A DNA stretch of 64,000 nt from Planotetraspora sp. A-T 1434. Its GTDB lineage: Bacteria > Actinomycetota > Actinomycetes > Streptosporangiales > Streptosporangiaceae. The notes under the pieces were generated by a model. The model searched no databases. It had not been told where the DNA came from and saw only the letters and a program-made list of their open reading frames with translations. Of this stretch, positions 7,444 to 15,383 are shown in pieces (the stretch's first letter is position 1; every line of letters starts with the position of its first letter). The position numbers were made by a program, and so were the translations under genes. The stretch is from assembly GCF_025420585.1 (NCBI RefSeq), contig NZ_JAOEGB010000001.1, forward strand, positions 310,001 to 374,000, written 5' to 3'.

Positions 7444-9486
7444 ATGGTTGAGGAAGGCATGCTGCTCTGGGAGCCCACGCCGGACGTCGTCCGTGACGCT
7501 CGGATCACCCGTTTCATGGAACGGCTCGGCCGGCCGGTGGACTACCAGGACATGTGGCAGTGGTCGGTCAAGTCTCCGGCCGAGTTCTGGACGTCGGTAT
7601 GGGACTACTTCGGTGTGCTCGGTGAGCGTGGTGACGGGCCCGTCATCAGTGGGACGATGCCGGACGCGAAATGGTTCGCCGGAACGGTGACCAATTACGC
7701 CGAGAACGCGCTGCGCGGCGACCCCGACCGCATTGCCGTGATTTTCCGTGACGAGGCGGGGAGCCGGCGCACGTATACCCTTGGCGAGCTGCGCGAGGAG
7801 GTCGCCCGGGTGCGTTCCGGGCTCGTACGGCTCGGCGTCGGCCGTGGCGACCGGGTGGCCGGTTATGTTCCGAACATCCCGGAGGCGCTGATCGCCTTCC
7901 TGGCGACCGCTTCGCTGGGCGCGATCTGGTCGTCGTGCTCGCCGGACTTCGGCGCGCCGAGCGTCATCGACCGATTCACCCAGATTGAGCCGAAAGTCCT
8001 CATCGCGGTGGACGGCTATCGGTACGGCGGCAAGTCTTTTGACCGCTCCGACGTGGTGCGCGACATCGCCGCCAAGCTGCCCGGCCTCGTGGCGACTGTG
8101 TGGATCGACTACCTCGCGCCCGGCAAGGACGGGTCTGCGGGCCGTATGACCGTGCCGGACCAGGAGGACGCGGGCCGTACGGCCGTGCCTGGCGGGGAGA
8201 ACGCGGGCGGATCGGCGAGGGCGGCGCGCGAGTCGCGCTGGCAGGAGCTGCGGGCCGAGGCCGCCGGGCCCCAGTCCGAGCGGGCGGAGTTCGAGCGGGT
8301 CCGGTTCGAGCGGGTGCCGTTCGACCATCCGCTCTGGGTGCTGTACTCGTCCGGCACGACCGGCCTGCCCAAGCCCATCGTGCACGGGCACGGCGGCGTC
8401 CTGCTGGAGCACCTGAAGTCGATCTCCTTCCACCAGGACCTCGGCGAGGGGGATGTGTTCTTCTGGTACACCACCACCGGCTGGATGATGTGGAACTACC
8501 TCATCGGTGGCCTGCTCGTGGGGGCCACCGTCCTCCTCTACGACGGCAGCGCGACCCACCCGGAGACCGGCGCCCTGTGGAACCTGGTGGCCGAAGAGGG
8601 CGTCACCTACTTCGGCACCGGCGCGCCGTACCTCATCGCGTCGATGAAGGCCGATCTGAAGCCGTCCGGGCTGGAGCGGCTGCGGGGGATCGGCTCGACG
8701 GGCTCACCGTTGCCGCCGGAGGGCTTCGCCTGGGTCTACTCCGACGTGAAATCCGGCGTGCAACTCGGGTCGTTCTCGGGCGGCACCGACGTGTGCACGG
8801 GCTTCGTGGGCGCGGTGCCGCTGCTGCCGATCAGGGCCGGCGTGATCCCGTGCCGCTGCTTGGGCGCCCTGGTGGAGGCCTTCGACCCCGCGGGCACTCC
8901 CGTGGTCGGCGAGGTGGGGGAGCTGGTGGTGACCCGGCCCATGCCCTCGATGCCGGTCATGTTCTGGAACGACCCCTCGGGAGACCGCTACCGGGAGTCG
9001 TACTTCGCCGACTACCCCGGCGTCTGGCGGCACGGCGACTGGATCAAGATCCTTCCTGACGGGAGCTGCGTCATCTATGGTCGCTCCGACTCGACCCTCA
9101 ACAGGGGAGGGGTCCGGATGGGCACCAGCGAGTTCTACCGGGTCGTAGAACGCTTCGAGGAGATCACGGACAGCCTGGTGATCGACACGGGCAGGCTCGG
9201 TCAGGACGGCAGGCTGCTGCTCTACGTCACCCTCGGGGAGGGCGAGACCCTGTCCGACGATCTGGTCTCCCGGCTGCGTACGGCCCTGCGGACGGAGCTG
9301 TCCCCCCGCCATGTGCCCGACGAGATCCACGAGGTCCCCGGCATCCCCCGGACGCTGTCCGGTAAGAAGCTGGAGGTGCCGGTACGGAAGATCCTTCTCG
9401 GCACGCCCGTCGAGCAGGCCGCCAACCCCGACGCCATGGCCAACCCCGAGGTCCTGAGCCACTTCCTGCCGGAGTCCTCGCGCTGA
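7444..9486 (+). CDS. Acetoacetate-CoA ligase (acetoacetyl-CoA synthetase)
   Basis: 680 residues from ATG 7444; the open frame begins at 7378, but that part covers the operator. The start region LLWEPTPDVVRDARITRF and the ACS-N-like segment fit acetoacetyl-CoA synthetases. The AMP-binding P-loop is LYSSGTTGLPKPIVHGHGG, followed by WYTTTGWMMWN, GTGAPYLIASMK and SFSGGTDVC. The C-terminal hinge is HGDWIKILPDGSCVIYGRSDSTLNRGGVRMGTSEFY, and the acyl-adenylation lysine lies in RTLSGKKLEVPVRK. It activates acetoacetate to acetoacetyl-CoA using ATP in the cytosol. An insertion of about 35 residues rich in Gly, Ala, Glu and Arg (around residues 237-275) precedes the P-loop and is unusual. Confidence 0.9.
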   Translation: MVEEGMLLWEPTPDVVRDARITRFMERLGRPVDYQDMWQWSVKSPAEFWTSVWDYFGVLGERGDGPVISGTMPDAKWFAGTVTNYAENALRGDPDRIAVIFRDEAGSRRTYTLGELREEVARVRSGLVRLGVGRGDRVAGYVPNIPEALIAFLATASLGAIWSSCSPDFGAPSVIDRFTQIEPKVLIAVDGYRYGGKSFDRSDVVRDIAAKLPGLVATVWIDYLAPGKDGSAGRMTVPDQEDAGRTAVPGGENAGGSARAARESRWQELRAEAAGPQSERAEFERVRFERVPFDHPLWVLYSSGTTGLPKPIVHGHGGVLLEHLKSISFHQDLGEGDVFFWYTTTGWMMWNYLIGGLLVGATVLLYDGSATHPETGALWNLVAEEGVTYFGTGAPYLIASMKADLKPSGLERLRGIGSTGSPLPPEGFAWVYSDVKSGVQLGSFSGGTDVCTGFVGAVPLLPIRAGVIPCRCLGALVEAFDPAGTPVVGEVGELVVTRPMPSMPVMFWNDPSGDRYRESYFADYPGVWRHGDWIKILPDGSCVIYGRSDSTLNRGGVRMGTSEFYRVVERFEEITDSLVIDTGRLGQDGRLLLYVTLGEGETLSDDLVSRLRTALRTELSPRHVPDEIHEVPGIPRTLSGKKLEVPVRKILLGTPVEQAANPDAMANPEVLSHFLPESSR

Positions 9487-9503
9487 CCCCTCTCCTGCCT
9501 TGC

Positions 9504-9556
9504 TTATAAGTGCAGTCCTTATAAGTGCAGTCCTTATAAGTGCGGTTCTTATAACG
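9504..9556 (+). repeat. 15-bp tandem repeat, intergenic
   Basis: TTATAAGTGCAGTCC at 9504-9518 is repeated at 9519-9533, then as TTATAAGTGCGGTTC at 9534-9548, with a partial fourth copy starting TTATAA at 9549. It lies between two converging genes and is locally AT-rich. The rest of 9557-9677 shows nothing recognisable. Confidence 0.85.
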
Positions 9557-9677
9557 AGGCTCCTCGCCGGACAGGCCCCGTTGCGCGGGCGGGCCTCGCT
9601 CGACATGCATGTTGTCCTGAGCGCCGCGTCCTGATGACCGACAAAGATGCACCGGTGGCGGCTTGAAGCAGGGTTAC

Positions 9678-10052
9678 TCAGACTGTCATTACTTGGACGT
9701 CGTACTTGGGGATATGTCCGTCTCTGGTGACCAGGAAGAGCCTTTCGCAACGGGCCTGAGCGATCAGTAGCCGGTCGAAGGGGTCGCGATGAAGGAGGGG
9801 GAGTCTTCCCAGTTCGATAGCGTGGCCGAATCGGACGGGAAGTTCGCGGAACCCGCTGTCCGCGATGCGTTCGACCAGGTCGTCGGGGGCGGCGAGCTTG
9901 CCCATGCTCTGCTTGATGGCCACCTCCCATAGCGTGGCCGAGCTGACGAAGACCTGCGGCTCTTCGTCGATCGCCTCTTTGATCTCGTCGGCCAGTGTGG
10001 GGTCGTTCGTCAGCCACCACAGGACGACATGGGTGTCGAGGAGCATCCTCAC
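9678..10052 (-). CDS. PIN-domain toxin (VapC-like RNase) of a type II toxin-antitoxin pair
   Basis: 124 residues. The N-terminal MLLDTHVVLWWL supplies the first PIN aspartate, SSATLWEVAIK the glutamate, and RDPFDRLLIAQA and LVTRDGHI the C-terminal acidic residues. All four metal-binding positions are present, so an active single-strand ribonuclease is expected, probably cleaving tRNA or rRNA as known VapC toxins do. The start is GTG at 10052, overlapping the antitoxin stop by four bases (GTGA). An internal ATG at 10046 is an alternative. Confidence 0.9.
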   Translation of the reverse strand: MRMLLDTHVVLWWLTNDPTLADEIKEAIDEEPQVFVSSATLWEVAIKQSMGKLAAPDDLVERIADSGFRELPVRFGHAIELGRLPLLHRDPFDRLLIAQARCERLFLVTRDGHIPKYDVQVMTV

Positions 10053-10306
10053 GGCATCAACCCGAAATCGTGCGCGATGGCGTCGTTGACCTCGGGCGAG
10101 TCCCAGTCGTCGGCGAATTGCAGCATTCCCGCCAGGGACCCCCTGCCGCGACGGCTGACCCTGGTCGGGAACGGAATGACCTTGGCTACGGGACGACCGG
10201 CTCGGGAAATGACGATCTCTTCGCCGTGTTCAACTCTGTCGATGATGCGTGACAGGTTCGTCTTCGCGTCGTGGATGTTGTACTGCTCGGCAGCGCCTTC
10301 TGGCAT
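10049..10306 (-). CDS. Phd/YefM-type antitoxin
   Basis: 85 residues. The N-terminal part QYNIHDAKTNLSRIIDRVEHGEEIVISRAGRPVAKVIP is the DNA-binding Phd/YefM fold. The C-terminal tail from about residue 50, ending ALAHD-like acidic and hydrophobic residues, should wrap the PIN toxin. It is encoded first and overlaps the toxin gene by four bases, the usual arrangement for tight co-expression. A perfect palindrome 13 bases upstream of the ATG is the likely autoregulatory operator. Confidence 0.9.
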   Translation of the reverse strand: MPEGAAEQYNIHDAKTNLSRIIDRVEHGEEIVISRAGRPVAKVIPFPTRVSRRGRGSLAGMLQFADDWDSPEVNDAIAHDFGLMP

Positions 10307-10318
10307 TTCGACCCCCTT

Positions 10319-10331
10319 AGCTAAGTTAGCT
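10319..10331 (-). promoter_or_regulatory. Operator palindrome of the toxin-antitoxin operon
   Basis: AGCTAA, one base, TTAGCT: a perfect 13-bp inverted repeat in an AT-rich patch 13-25 bases upstream of the antitoxin ATG, where promoter and transcription start are expected. Conditional cooperativity at such sites is known for Phd-type antitoxins. Confidence 0.6.
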
Positions 10332-10421
10332 TAGTCCAGTCGTTTACCCCGCGTCAGCTCCGCCCAAGTAAGCGATCCCGTCCAGTTCGCTTGGTGAATC
10401 GGCGCGCAGTGGTCGTCCATC

Positions 10422-10469
10422 GTCAACCGAGGGTTGACGATCAGCATTGCGTCAACTTATGGTTGACGC
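10422..10469 (+). promoter_or_regulatory. Double operator and leaderless promoter of the Clp-N/HTH gene
   Basis: Two inverted repeats share the half-site GTTGAC. The first is GTCAACC, 3 bases, GGTTGAC (10422-10438). The second is GCGTCAAC, 5 bases, GTTGACGC (10449-10469), which touches the ATG at 10470. The -35 (TTGACG, 10434-10439) lies in the first repeat. The -10 (TATGGT, 10458-10463) lies in the second, 18 bases downstream and 6 bases before the ATG, so the mRNA should be leaderless. Confidence 0.65.
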
Positions 10470-11201
10470 ATGACGGATCCTACTCGAATGACCAATCCCG
10501 TGCGGCTCGACGACCTGATCGAGGCCATCAAGAAGGCCCACGCTGACGCGCTCGACCAGCTCGCTGGCGCGGTCATCGTCGCCGACCACCTCGGCGAGCT
10601 GGCGGACCACCTGATCGGCCACTTCGTGGACCAGGCGAGACGCTCCGGCGCGTCCTGGACCGACATCGGCAAGAGCATGGGGGTCACCAAGCAGGCCGCC
10701 CAGAAGCGGTTCGTCCCCAAGGCCGACGCGGACCTCGATCCCAACCAGGGGTTCAGCCGGTTCACCCCCCGGGCGAAGAACGCCGTGGTGGCGTCGCAGA
10801 ACGAGGCCCACGCCGCCGGCAACGACGAGATACGCCCGGAGCACCTGGTGCTGGGGCTGCTGCACGACCCGGACGGCCTCGCGGCCAAGGCCATCGTCGC
10901 GCAGGGCGTTCCGCTGGAAACCGTACGGCAGGCGGTCACCGCCACGCTCCCGCCGGCCGTGGAAGATGTGCCCGACCTGATTCCGTACGACACGCAGGCG
11001 AAAAAGGCGCTGGAGCTCACGTTCCGCGAGGCTCTGCGACTGGGGCACAACTACGTCGGGACCGAGCACATCCTGCTCGCGCTGCTGGAGCTCGAAGACG
11101 GTGCGGGCCTGCTCACCGGCCTCGGCGTCACCAAGGCAGCCGCCGAGGCCGACATCACCGCCGCCCTGGCCGCCATCATCGCCGAGCGCTCCCAGAAGTG
11201 A
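10470..11201 (+). CDS. Clp N-terminal (ClpR-repeat) domain protein with N-terminal helix-turn-helix
   Basis: 243 residues. Residues about 10-85 form an all-helical segment with a recognisable HTH (SWTDIGKSMGVTKQAAQKRFV). Residues about 95-240 are a double Clp-N repeat (FTPRAKNAVVASQNEAHAAGNDEIRPEHLVLGLL and LELTFREALRLGHNYVGTEHILLALL). Clp-N domains recruit substrates or adaptors to ClpC/ClpB-type AAA+ machines. Here it is joined to DNA binding with no ATPase, so it is likely a transcription factor linked to proteolysis. The palindromes over its own promoter are an obvious binding site. A second protein partner is not visible. Confidence 0.8.
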   Translation: MTDPTRMTNPVRLDDLIEAIKKAHADALDQLAGAVIVADHLGELADHLIGHFVDQARRSGASWTDIGKSMGVTKQAAQKRFVPKADADLDPNQGFSRFTPRAKNAVVASQNEAHAAGNDEIRPEHLVLGLLHDPDGLAAKAIVAQGVPLETVRQAVTATLPPAVEDVPDLIPYDTQAKKALELTFREALRLGHNYVGTEHILLALLELEDGAGLLTGLGVTKAAAEADITAALAAIIAERSQK

Positions 11202-11215
11202 CGTGTCCGCGCTGT

Positions 11216-11282
11216 CGGGCGCATCGCCGCGTATGCGGCCCGGGTCCGGGCCGCCGCCCCGGCGAAGTGAGCGTAGTACTGC
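11216..11282 (-). pseudogene. Duplicated fragment of the neighbouring FAD-oxidase gene
   Basis: These 67 bases match 11490-11556, inside the FAD-oxidase coding region, with six differences by eye. The fragment encodes part of the segment before the BBE domain. It lies in the gap after the oxidase stop and the Clp-N gene stop and has no open frame of its own. It is a decayed duplicate or the remnant of a deleted paralogue. Confidence 0.7.
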
Positions 11283-11339
11283 GTTGATGTCGGCGCCCGA
11301 CAAGCGCTGCCGCCCTTGATGGCGGCATGTAGCCGCGCC

Positions 11340-12800
11340 TCAGACGCCCTGGGGGAGACGGAACAGCCTCCCCGGGTCGTAGGCGGCCTTGACCTGGGCC
11401 AACCGCTGAGCGTTCGCGCCGTAGTACTGCTGGCGCCAGCCCTTCAGTTCCGGGTCGATGTAGTTCACGTACGCGTGGTCGCCGAAGAACGGGCGCATCG
11501 CGGCGTGGGCGGCCCGGGTCCAGGCCGCCGCCCCGGCGAAGTGGGAGTAGTACTGCACCGTGTAGAGCGCCTGTCGGTGGGGAAAGGCGGTCGCGTCGGG
11601 CCGCACGCGGCCCACGGCGCCGCCGAGCGCGTCGAGCAGCACGGAGTGCCGCCCACCGGCCGCCACCTGGGCGACCAGCGTCTTGATCCCGGCAGCGGAC
11701 AGGGGCGTGTAGGCGATGTGCGACTTGGCGCTGAACGAGTCGCGGACGAGTTGCCCGCTCGCATTCTGGCCCGGCAGCGTGCCGGGCCGGTGGCACTGCG
11801 CCACCGACAGCGACGAGCAGCCCGCCATGACCATCATGGCGTGGTCGTACGGCGACTGCTTCACGAAGCGGCTGGACGGGCCGGCGCCGACCCGGTCCAC
11901 GAGCTTCTGCAGCAGCGCCTCGCAGCCCGCCTTGCCGCCCACGTAGAGGCCGCCGACCATGACGTCGAGCGACGGGTCGTGGTTGAGGTGCAGGTTCGAC
12001 CAGAGCGCGTCCGGTGCGGACGGCGCCCACGCCTGCCACGCCTTCAGCACGGCGGCGGCCTTGGCCCACGACCAGTGCAGGAAGAAGACGGTGACGTCGC
12101 GGGTCGTGTGGGTCCGGAACGTGAACGAGGTCGCCACGCCGAAGTTGCCGCCGCCGCCCCCGCGAGAGGCCCAGTAGAGATCCGGGTTGGCCGTGGCGGA
12201 CGCGGTCAGCAGCCGCCCGTCGGCCGTCACGATCTGCGCCGACTCCAGGACGTCGCAGGTCAGGCCGTACTTTCGGGACACCACGCCGATGCCGCCGCCG
12301 AGTGTGAGGCCGGCGACGCCGACCGTGGGGCACGACCCGGCCGGGATGCTGACGCCGTGCGCGGCCAGCTTCGAGTAGACGTCGACCAGCCGCGCTCCCG
12401 CGCCCACGGTGGCGTGGCCGCCCGAGTAGGAGACCTTGCTCATGGGCGACACGTCGATGACGAGACCCGGCCCGGTGGACCAGCCCGCGTAGCTGTGGCC
12501 GCCCGACCGCGAGGTCACCGGCACGCCGAACTTCCGCGCGAAGCTCACGCACTCCGCCACGTCGGCCGGGTTCTTGCAGTAGGCCACGGCGGCCGGCCGT
12601 ACGGCGTCGTAGGCCGTGTTGAACACGCGCCGCGCCTGGTCGTAGGACGAGTCGCCCGGACGGATCAGCCGCCCCTCGAGGCCGCGGGCGAGCGCCGCCC
12701 AGTCGGGCGTGCGGGGGCCTGCCTGGGCCGCCGCCGTACCTGACACGACAACCGTCCCGGCCAGAGCCGACACGCGAAGGAAGCTTCGCCGATCCATCAT
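11340..12800 (-). CDS. Tat-exported FAD-linked oxidase (BBE-type, berberine-bridge-like)
   Basis: 486 residues starting MMDRRSFLRVSALAG: a twin-arginine signal with an Ala-rich cleavage region near residue 30. The PCMH-type FAD domain follows (SRSGGHSYAGWSTGPGLVIDVSPM, with the conserved GGHSYAG, then GAGARLVDVYSKLAAHG and GVAGLTLGGGIGVVSRKYG). The C-terminal BBE segment is present (YVNYIDPELKGWRQQYYGANAQRLAQVKAAYDPGRLFRLPQGV). The start at 12800 is favoured over 12818 because GGAGAG lies 8 bases upstream. Such enzymes oxidise sugars or secondary metabolites outside the cell. The substrate is not readable. Confidence 0.88.
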   Translation of the reverse strand: MMDRRSFLRVSALAGTVVVSGTAAAQAGPRTPDWAALARGLEGRLIRPGDSSYDQARRVFNTAYDAVRPAAVAYCKNPADVAECVSFARKFGVPVTSRSGGHSYAGWSTGPGLVIDVSPMSKVSYSGGHATVGAGARLVDVYSKLAAHGVSIPAGSCPTVGVAGLTLGGGIGVVSRKYGLTCDVLESAQIVTADGRLLTASATANPDLYWASRGGGGGNFGVATSFTFRTHTTRDVTVFFLHWSWAKAAAVLKAWQAWAPSAPDALWSNLHLNHDPSLDVMVGGLYVGGKAGCEALLQKLVDRVGAGPSSRFVKQSPYDHAMMVMAGCSSLSVAQCHRPGTLPGQNASGQLVRDSFSAKSHIAYTPLSAAGIKTLVAQVAAGGRHSVLLDALGGAVGRVRPDATAFPHRQALYTVQYYSHFAGAAAWTRAAHAAMRPFFGDHAYVNYIDPELKGWRQQYYGANAQRLAQVKAAYDPGRLFRLPQGV

Positions 12801-12870
12801 GATCACTCTCCGAGGCATTGATCTACCTCGTGAGACGTGCCGCTATCCGGTCGGGTTGGTTACATTAAGG

Positions 12871-14328
12871 TCACTTCGCTCCGATCCTCAGCGCCAGCGC
12901 GGGGCACATCTCGACGGCCTTCTGCGCCTCGCCGCTCAGCCATGACGGGATGCCACTGTCCATGAACACCGGGTAGCCGTGGTGGTCGAGTTTGACCAGC
13001 TCGGGGACGAGGTGCGCGCACAGCCCGTGGCCCTGGCAGCGGGTCCAGTCGACGACCAGCCTGGCCTCGGACTCGTCCGTCATCGGCAGGGGCAGCACCT
13101 CACGAACCGGCCTCCCGCAGGTCCCGTGGATCCGGTGCTCCTCCACGTCGTCGGCGAAGGCCTCGATCGCGGACAGCACGAATCTGGCCGTGCCGTCGGG
13201 GTGAAAGCAGGCCCCCCTTCCCCGTACGGCTGTCGCGGCCCGCCGTACGAGATCGGGACCGTCGGGCGCGCCGTCGGCGAGCTCGGCCATCGCTCGCGCC
13301 AGGTCGGGCAGGCCCAGCCTGCACGGCCCGCACTGGCCCGCGGACTGCGCGGCCAGGTAGTTCGCCACGCGCACGGTCTCCCCGAGGGGGCAGGTCTCGC
13401 CGCCGAGCGCGACCACGATGCCCGCGCCCAGCTCGCCTCCGGCGTCGGACGCGCCGCGCCGGGACACGATCGCGCCGTACGCGTCGGCGGCCGGCAGCCA
13501 CTTCCCGTGGTAGCCGCCGAGCAGCACGCCGTCGCCGACGGTGGCCTCGCACAGGTCCAGCACGGCCGCCAGCGGCATCCCGGGCGTCACCTCGACGACG
13601 GCCGGGACGACCGCCGAGCCGCCGACGGTCAGGAGTATCGTCCCCGGCTCCTGTACGGTTCCCACCGACGCGTACTCCTGGGGGCCGAGCTCCGCGAGGA
13701 CCGCCAGCTGGGCGAAGGTCTCGGTGTTGGACAGGAGCGTCGGCAGGCCGTACACGCCGCTGTCGCTCGACCTCGTCTTGCGGCCGGGCGGCATGCCGGC
13801 CTCGCCGTTCACGGCCCGGACCAGGGCGCCGCCCTCGCCGGAGATGAACCGTTCCTGGATGCCGGCGACCCGGACGCATCCGCCGAGGCCGCGCTCCGCG
13901 ACGGCGGCGGTCACCGACGCCTCCGCGAGCTCTCCCGCGGCGACGGCGACGACGACCTCCCTGGCGTTCAGCGCGCTCGCCGCGAGCAGGGCGCCCTCCA
14001 AAACCAGATGCGGCGCTCGGGTGAGCAGCATCTTGTCCTTCATGCTGGCCGGCTCTCCCTCGGCGGCGTTCACGAGGACGACCGTCTCGGAGTCGCGGGC
14101 GCGGGCGGCCACGGCGCGGAGCTTGCGCGCGAACGGGAAGGCCGCGCCGCCGCGGCCCCGCAGGTCCACCTCCTCGGCCATGGAGATGAGCGAGTCGACC
14201 GTCTCGCCGGAGAGCTGGTCGTGGACGGTGTAGTGGGTGTTCAGATCGAGCCTGCGGTGCTCGCCGAGCCCGGCGGTGAGCCGCGCCGGGCCGAGCTGCC
14301 TGACCTGGGAGACGCGATAGGGAATCAC
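12871..14328 (-). CDS. NuoF-like flavoprotein fused to a C-terminal ferredoxin domain
   Basis: 485 residues. The N-terminal half resembles complex I 51-kDa/NuoF proteins: VDLRGRGGAAFPFARKL (FMN/NADH glycine-rich loop) and VNAAEGEPASMKDKMLLTRAPHLVLEGAL, then an SLBB-like segment. The N3-type 4Fe-4S motif SAGQCGPCRLG has a distal Cys (GACFHPDG). The last 75 residues are a small ferredoxin, VDWTRCQGHGLCAHLVPELV...MCPALAL, with the C-x2-G-x-C pattern of actinobacterial single-cluster ferredoxins. It overlaps the next upstream gene by 4 bases, forming an operon with a ferric-reductase-like membrane protein. A membrane-associated NAD(P)H-to-heme electron route is the inferred role. Confidence 0.8.
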   Translation of the reverse strand: MIPYRVSQVRQLGPARLTAGLGEHRRLDLNTHYTVHDQLSGETVDSLISMAEEVDLRGRGGAAFPFARKLRAVAARARDSETVVLVNAAEGEPASMKDKMLLTRAPHLVLEGALLAASALNAREVVVAVAAGELAEASVTAAVAERGLGGCVRVAGIQERFISGEGGALVRAVNGEAGMPPGRKTRSSDSGVYGLPTLLSNTETFAQLAVLAELGPQEYASVGTVQEPGTILLTVGGSAVVPAVVEVTPGMPLAAVLDLCEATVGDGVLLGGYHGKWLPAADAYGAIVSRRGASDAGGELGAGIVVALGGETCPLGETVRVANYLAAQSAGQCGPCRLGLPDLARAMAELADGAPDGPDLVRRAATAVRGRGACFHPDGTARFVLSAIEAFADDVEEHRIHGTCGRPVREVLPLPMTDESEARLVVDWTRCQGHGLCAHLVPELVKLDHHGYPVFMDSGIPSWLSGEAQKAVEMCPALALRIGAK

Positions 14329-15281
14329 ACGATCCTCCGTAGCCTGGTGTCCTGCTGCTTACGGGCTCTGCTGATCGGCACGGCGTCCGTGCCGGTGCGG
14401 CCGAGAAGGCCGACCGGCTGTGCCACCGGCTCCGATGCCGGCGCTGATGTCGACGCTGACACCGGCCAGGGCGCCGGCTGGGATGCCGGCCGGGGCGGTG
14501 TTCGCGGCGCCGTCCGGGGTCTGAGCCGCGCCACCTGTCCGCCCGAACGCGAGAGCGTGGGCAGCGTCTGCGCGCGCTGGGCGTCGCGCTCCTCCGCCTG
14601 GGCCACGGCGGCGGCCGGCCGGGCGGCGGCCACGACCCGGAGCAGCAGGGCCGAGCCGACCGCCACCAGGCAGACGACGTAGCTCCAGCTCACCCAGGCG
14701 GCGGGGGTCCGGCCGCTCACAAGGCCGTGGAGGACGGACAGCGGCCAGGCGAGGTAGGCGAGATCGTGCAGGATCCGCCAGGTCCAGGGCCGCTCCGCCT
14801 GGGCGAACCGGCCGCGCATCACCCCGGTGGCGACGACCACGATCATCAGGTCGGACGCCAGGGCGCCCATCCCCACGTAGACCGAGGTCGTCGGGACGAC
14901 CGAGCCGTAGGCCGGGACGAGCCCCGCCGCGATCTTCATCCCGATGTGGGTGACGAGGAAGCCGACGCCGATCAGCGCCGCGGCCCGGTGGACGAGCTGG
15001 GCGCGGACCCGGTGGGGGATCGGCAGGACGATGCGGTCGGTGGCGGCCAGCCCGAGCGCCACCGTGGTGGTGAGGGCGACGAGGGAGAAGACGCCCGCGT
15101 AGAAGGTGAGAAAGCCCTGCGCCTCGGCCAGGAACCGCGCGCCGGCGCCGCTGCGGGCGGCGAGTAGCGCTCCGCTGATGACCAGCGTGACGACCGCGCC
15201 GAGGCCGATGCGCACGCCGCGGCTGTTCAGATCGAGGCCGGCGTCCGGCCGGGTGTGCCGTGGAGCCCGTCGGTGTGGCAC
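14325..15281 (-). CDS. Ferric-reductase-like transmembrane cytochrome protein
   Basis: 318 residues from a GTG with GAGGAA upstream. Six hydrophobic segments lie between residues about 25 and 225. Histidines suitable for heme ligation occur in VHRAAALIGVGFLVTHIGMK and in LHDLAYLAWPLSVLHGLVSG, as in ferric reductase-like/cytochrome b561-type domains. The C-terminal 90 residues are Pro/Ala/Ser-rich and probably disordered in the cytoplasm. The overlapping downstream gene encodes an iron-sulfur flavoprotein, which is a natural electron donor. The final acceptor is unknown. Confidence 0.75.
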   Translation of the reverse strand: MPHRRAPRHTRPDAGLDLNSRGVRIGLGAVVTLVISGALLAARSGAGARFLAEAQGFLTFYAGVFSLVALTTTVALGLAATDRIVLPIPHRVRAQLVHRAAALIGVGFLVTHIGMKIAAGLVPAYGSVVPTTSVYVGMGALASDLMIVVVATGVMRGRFAQAERPWTWRILHDLAYLAWPLSVLHGLVSGRTPAAWVSWSYVVCLVAVGSALLLRVVAAARPAAAVAQAEERDAQRAQTLPTLSRSGGQVARLRPRTAPRTPPRPASQPAPWPVSASTSAPASEPVAQPVGLLGRTGTDAVPISRARKQQDTRLRRIV

Positions 15282-15383
15282 TGATTCCTCCGTCGGATGA
15301 ACCTGTGAATTGCTGTGCCGGGTGGCCTCAGGCGAGAGGTTTCGAGAGCGCTGTGCTGGGGTTGGGGGTGTCCGGACGCGCGG

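Noticed and set aside
12979-14682. 567-codon plus-strand frame
   Set aside because: Antisense shadow of the NuoF-like/ferredoxin and ferric-reductase-like genes.
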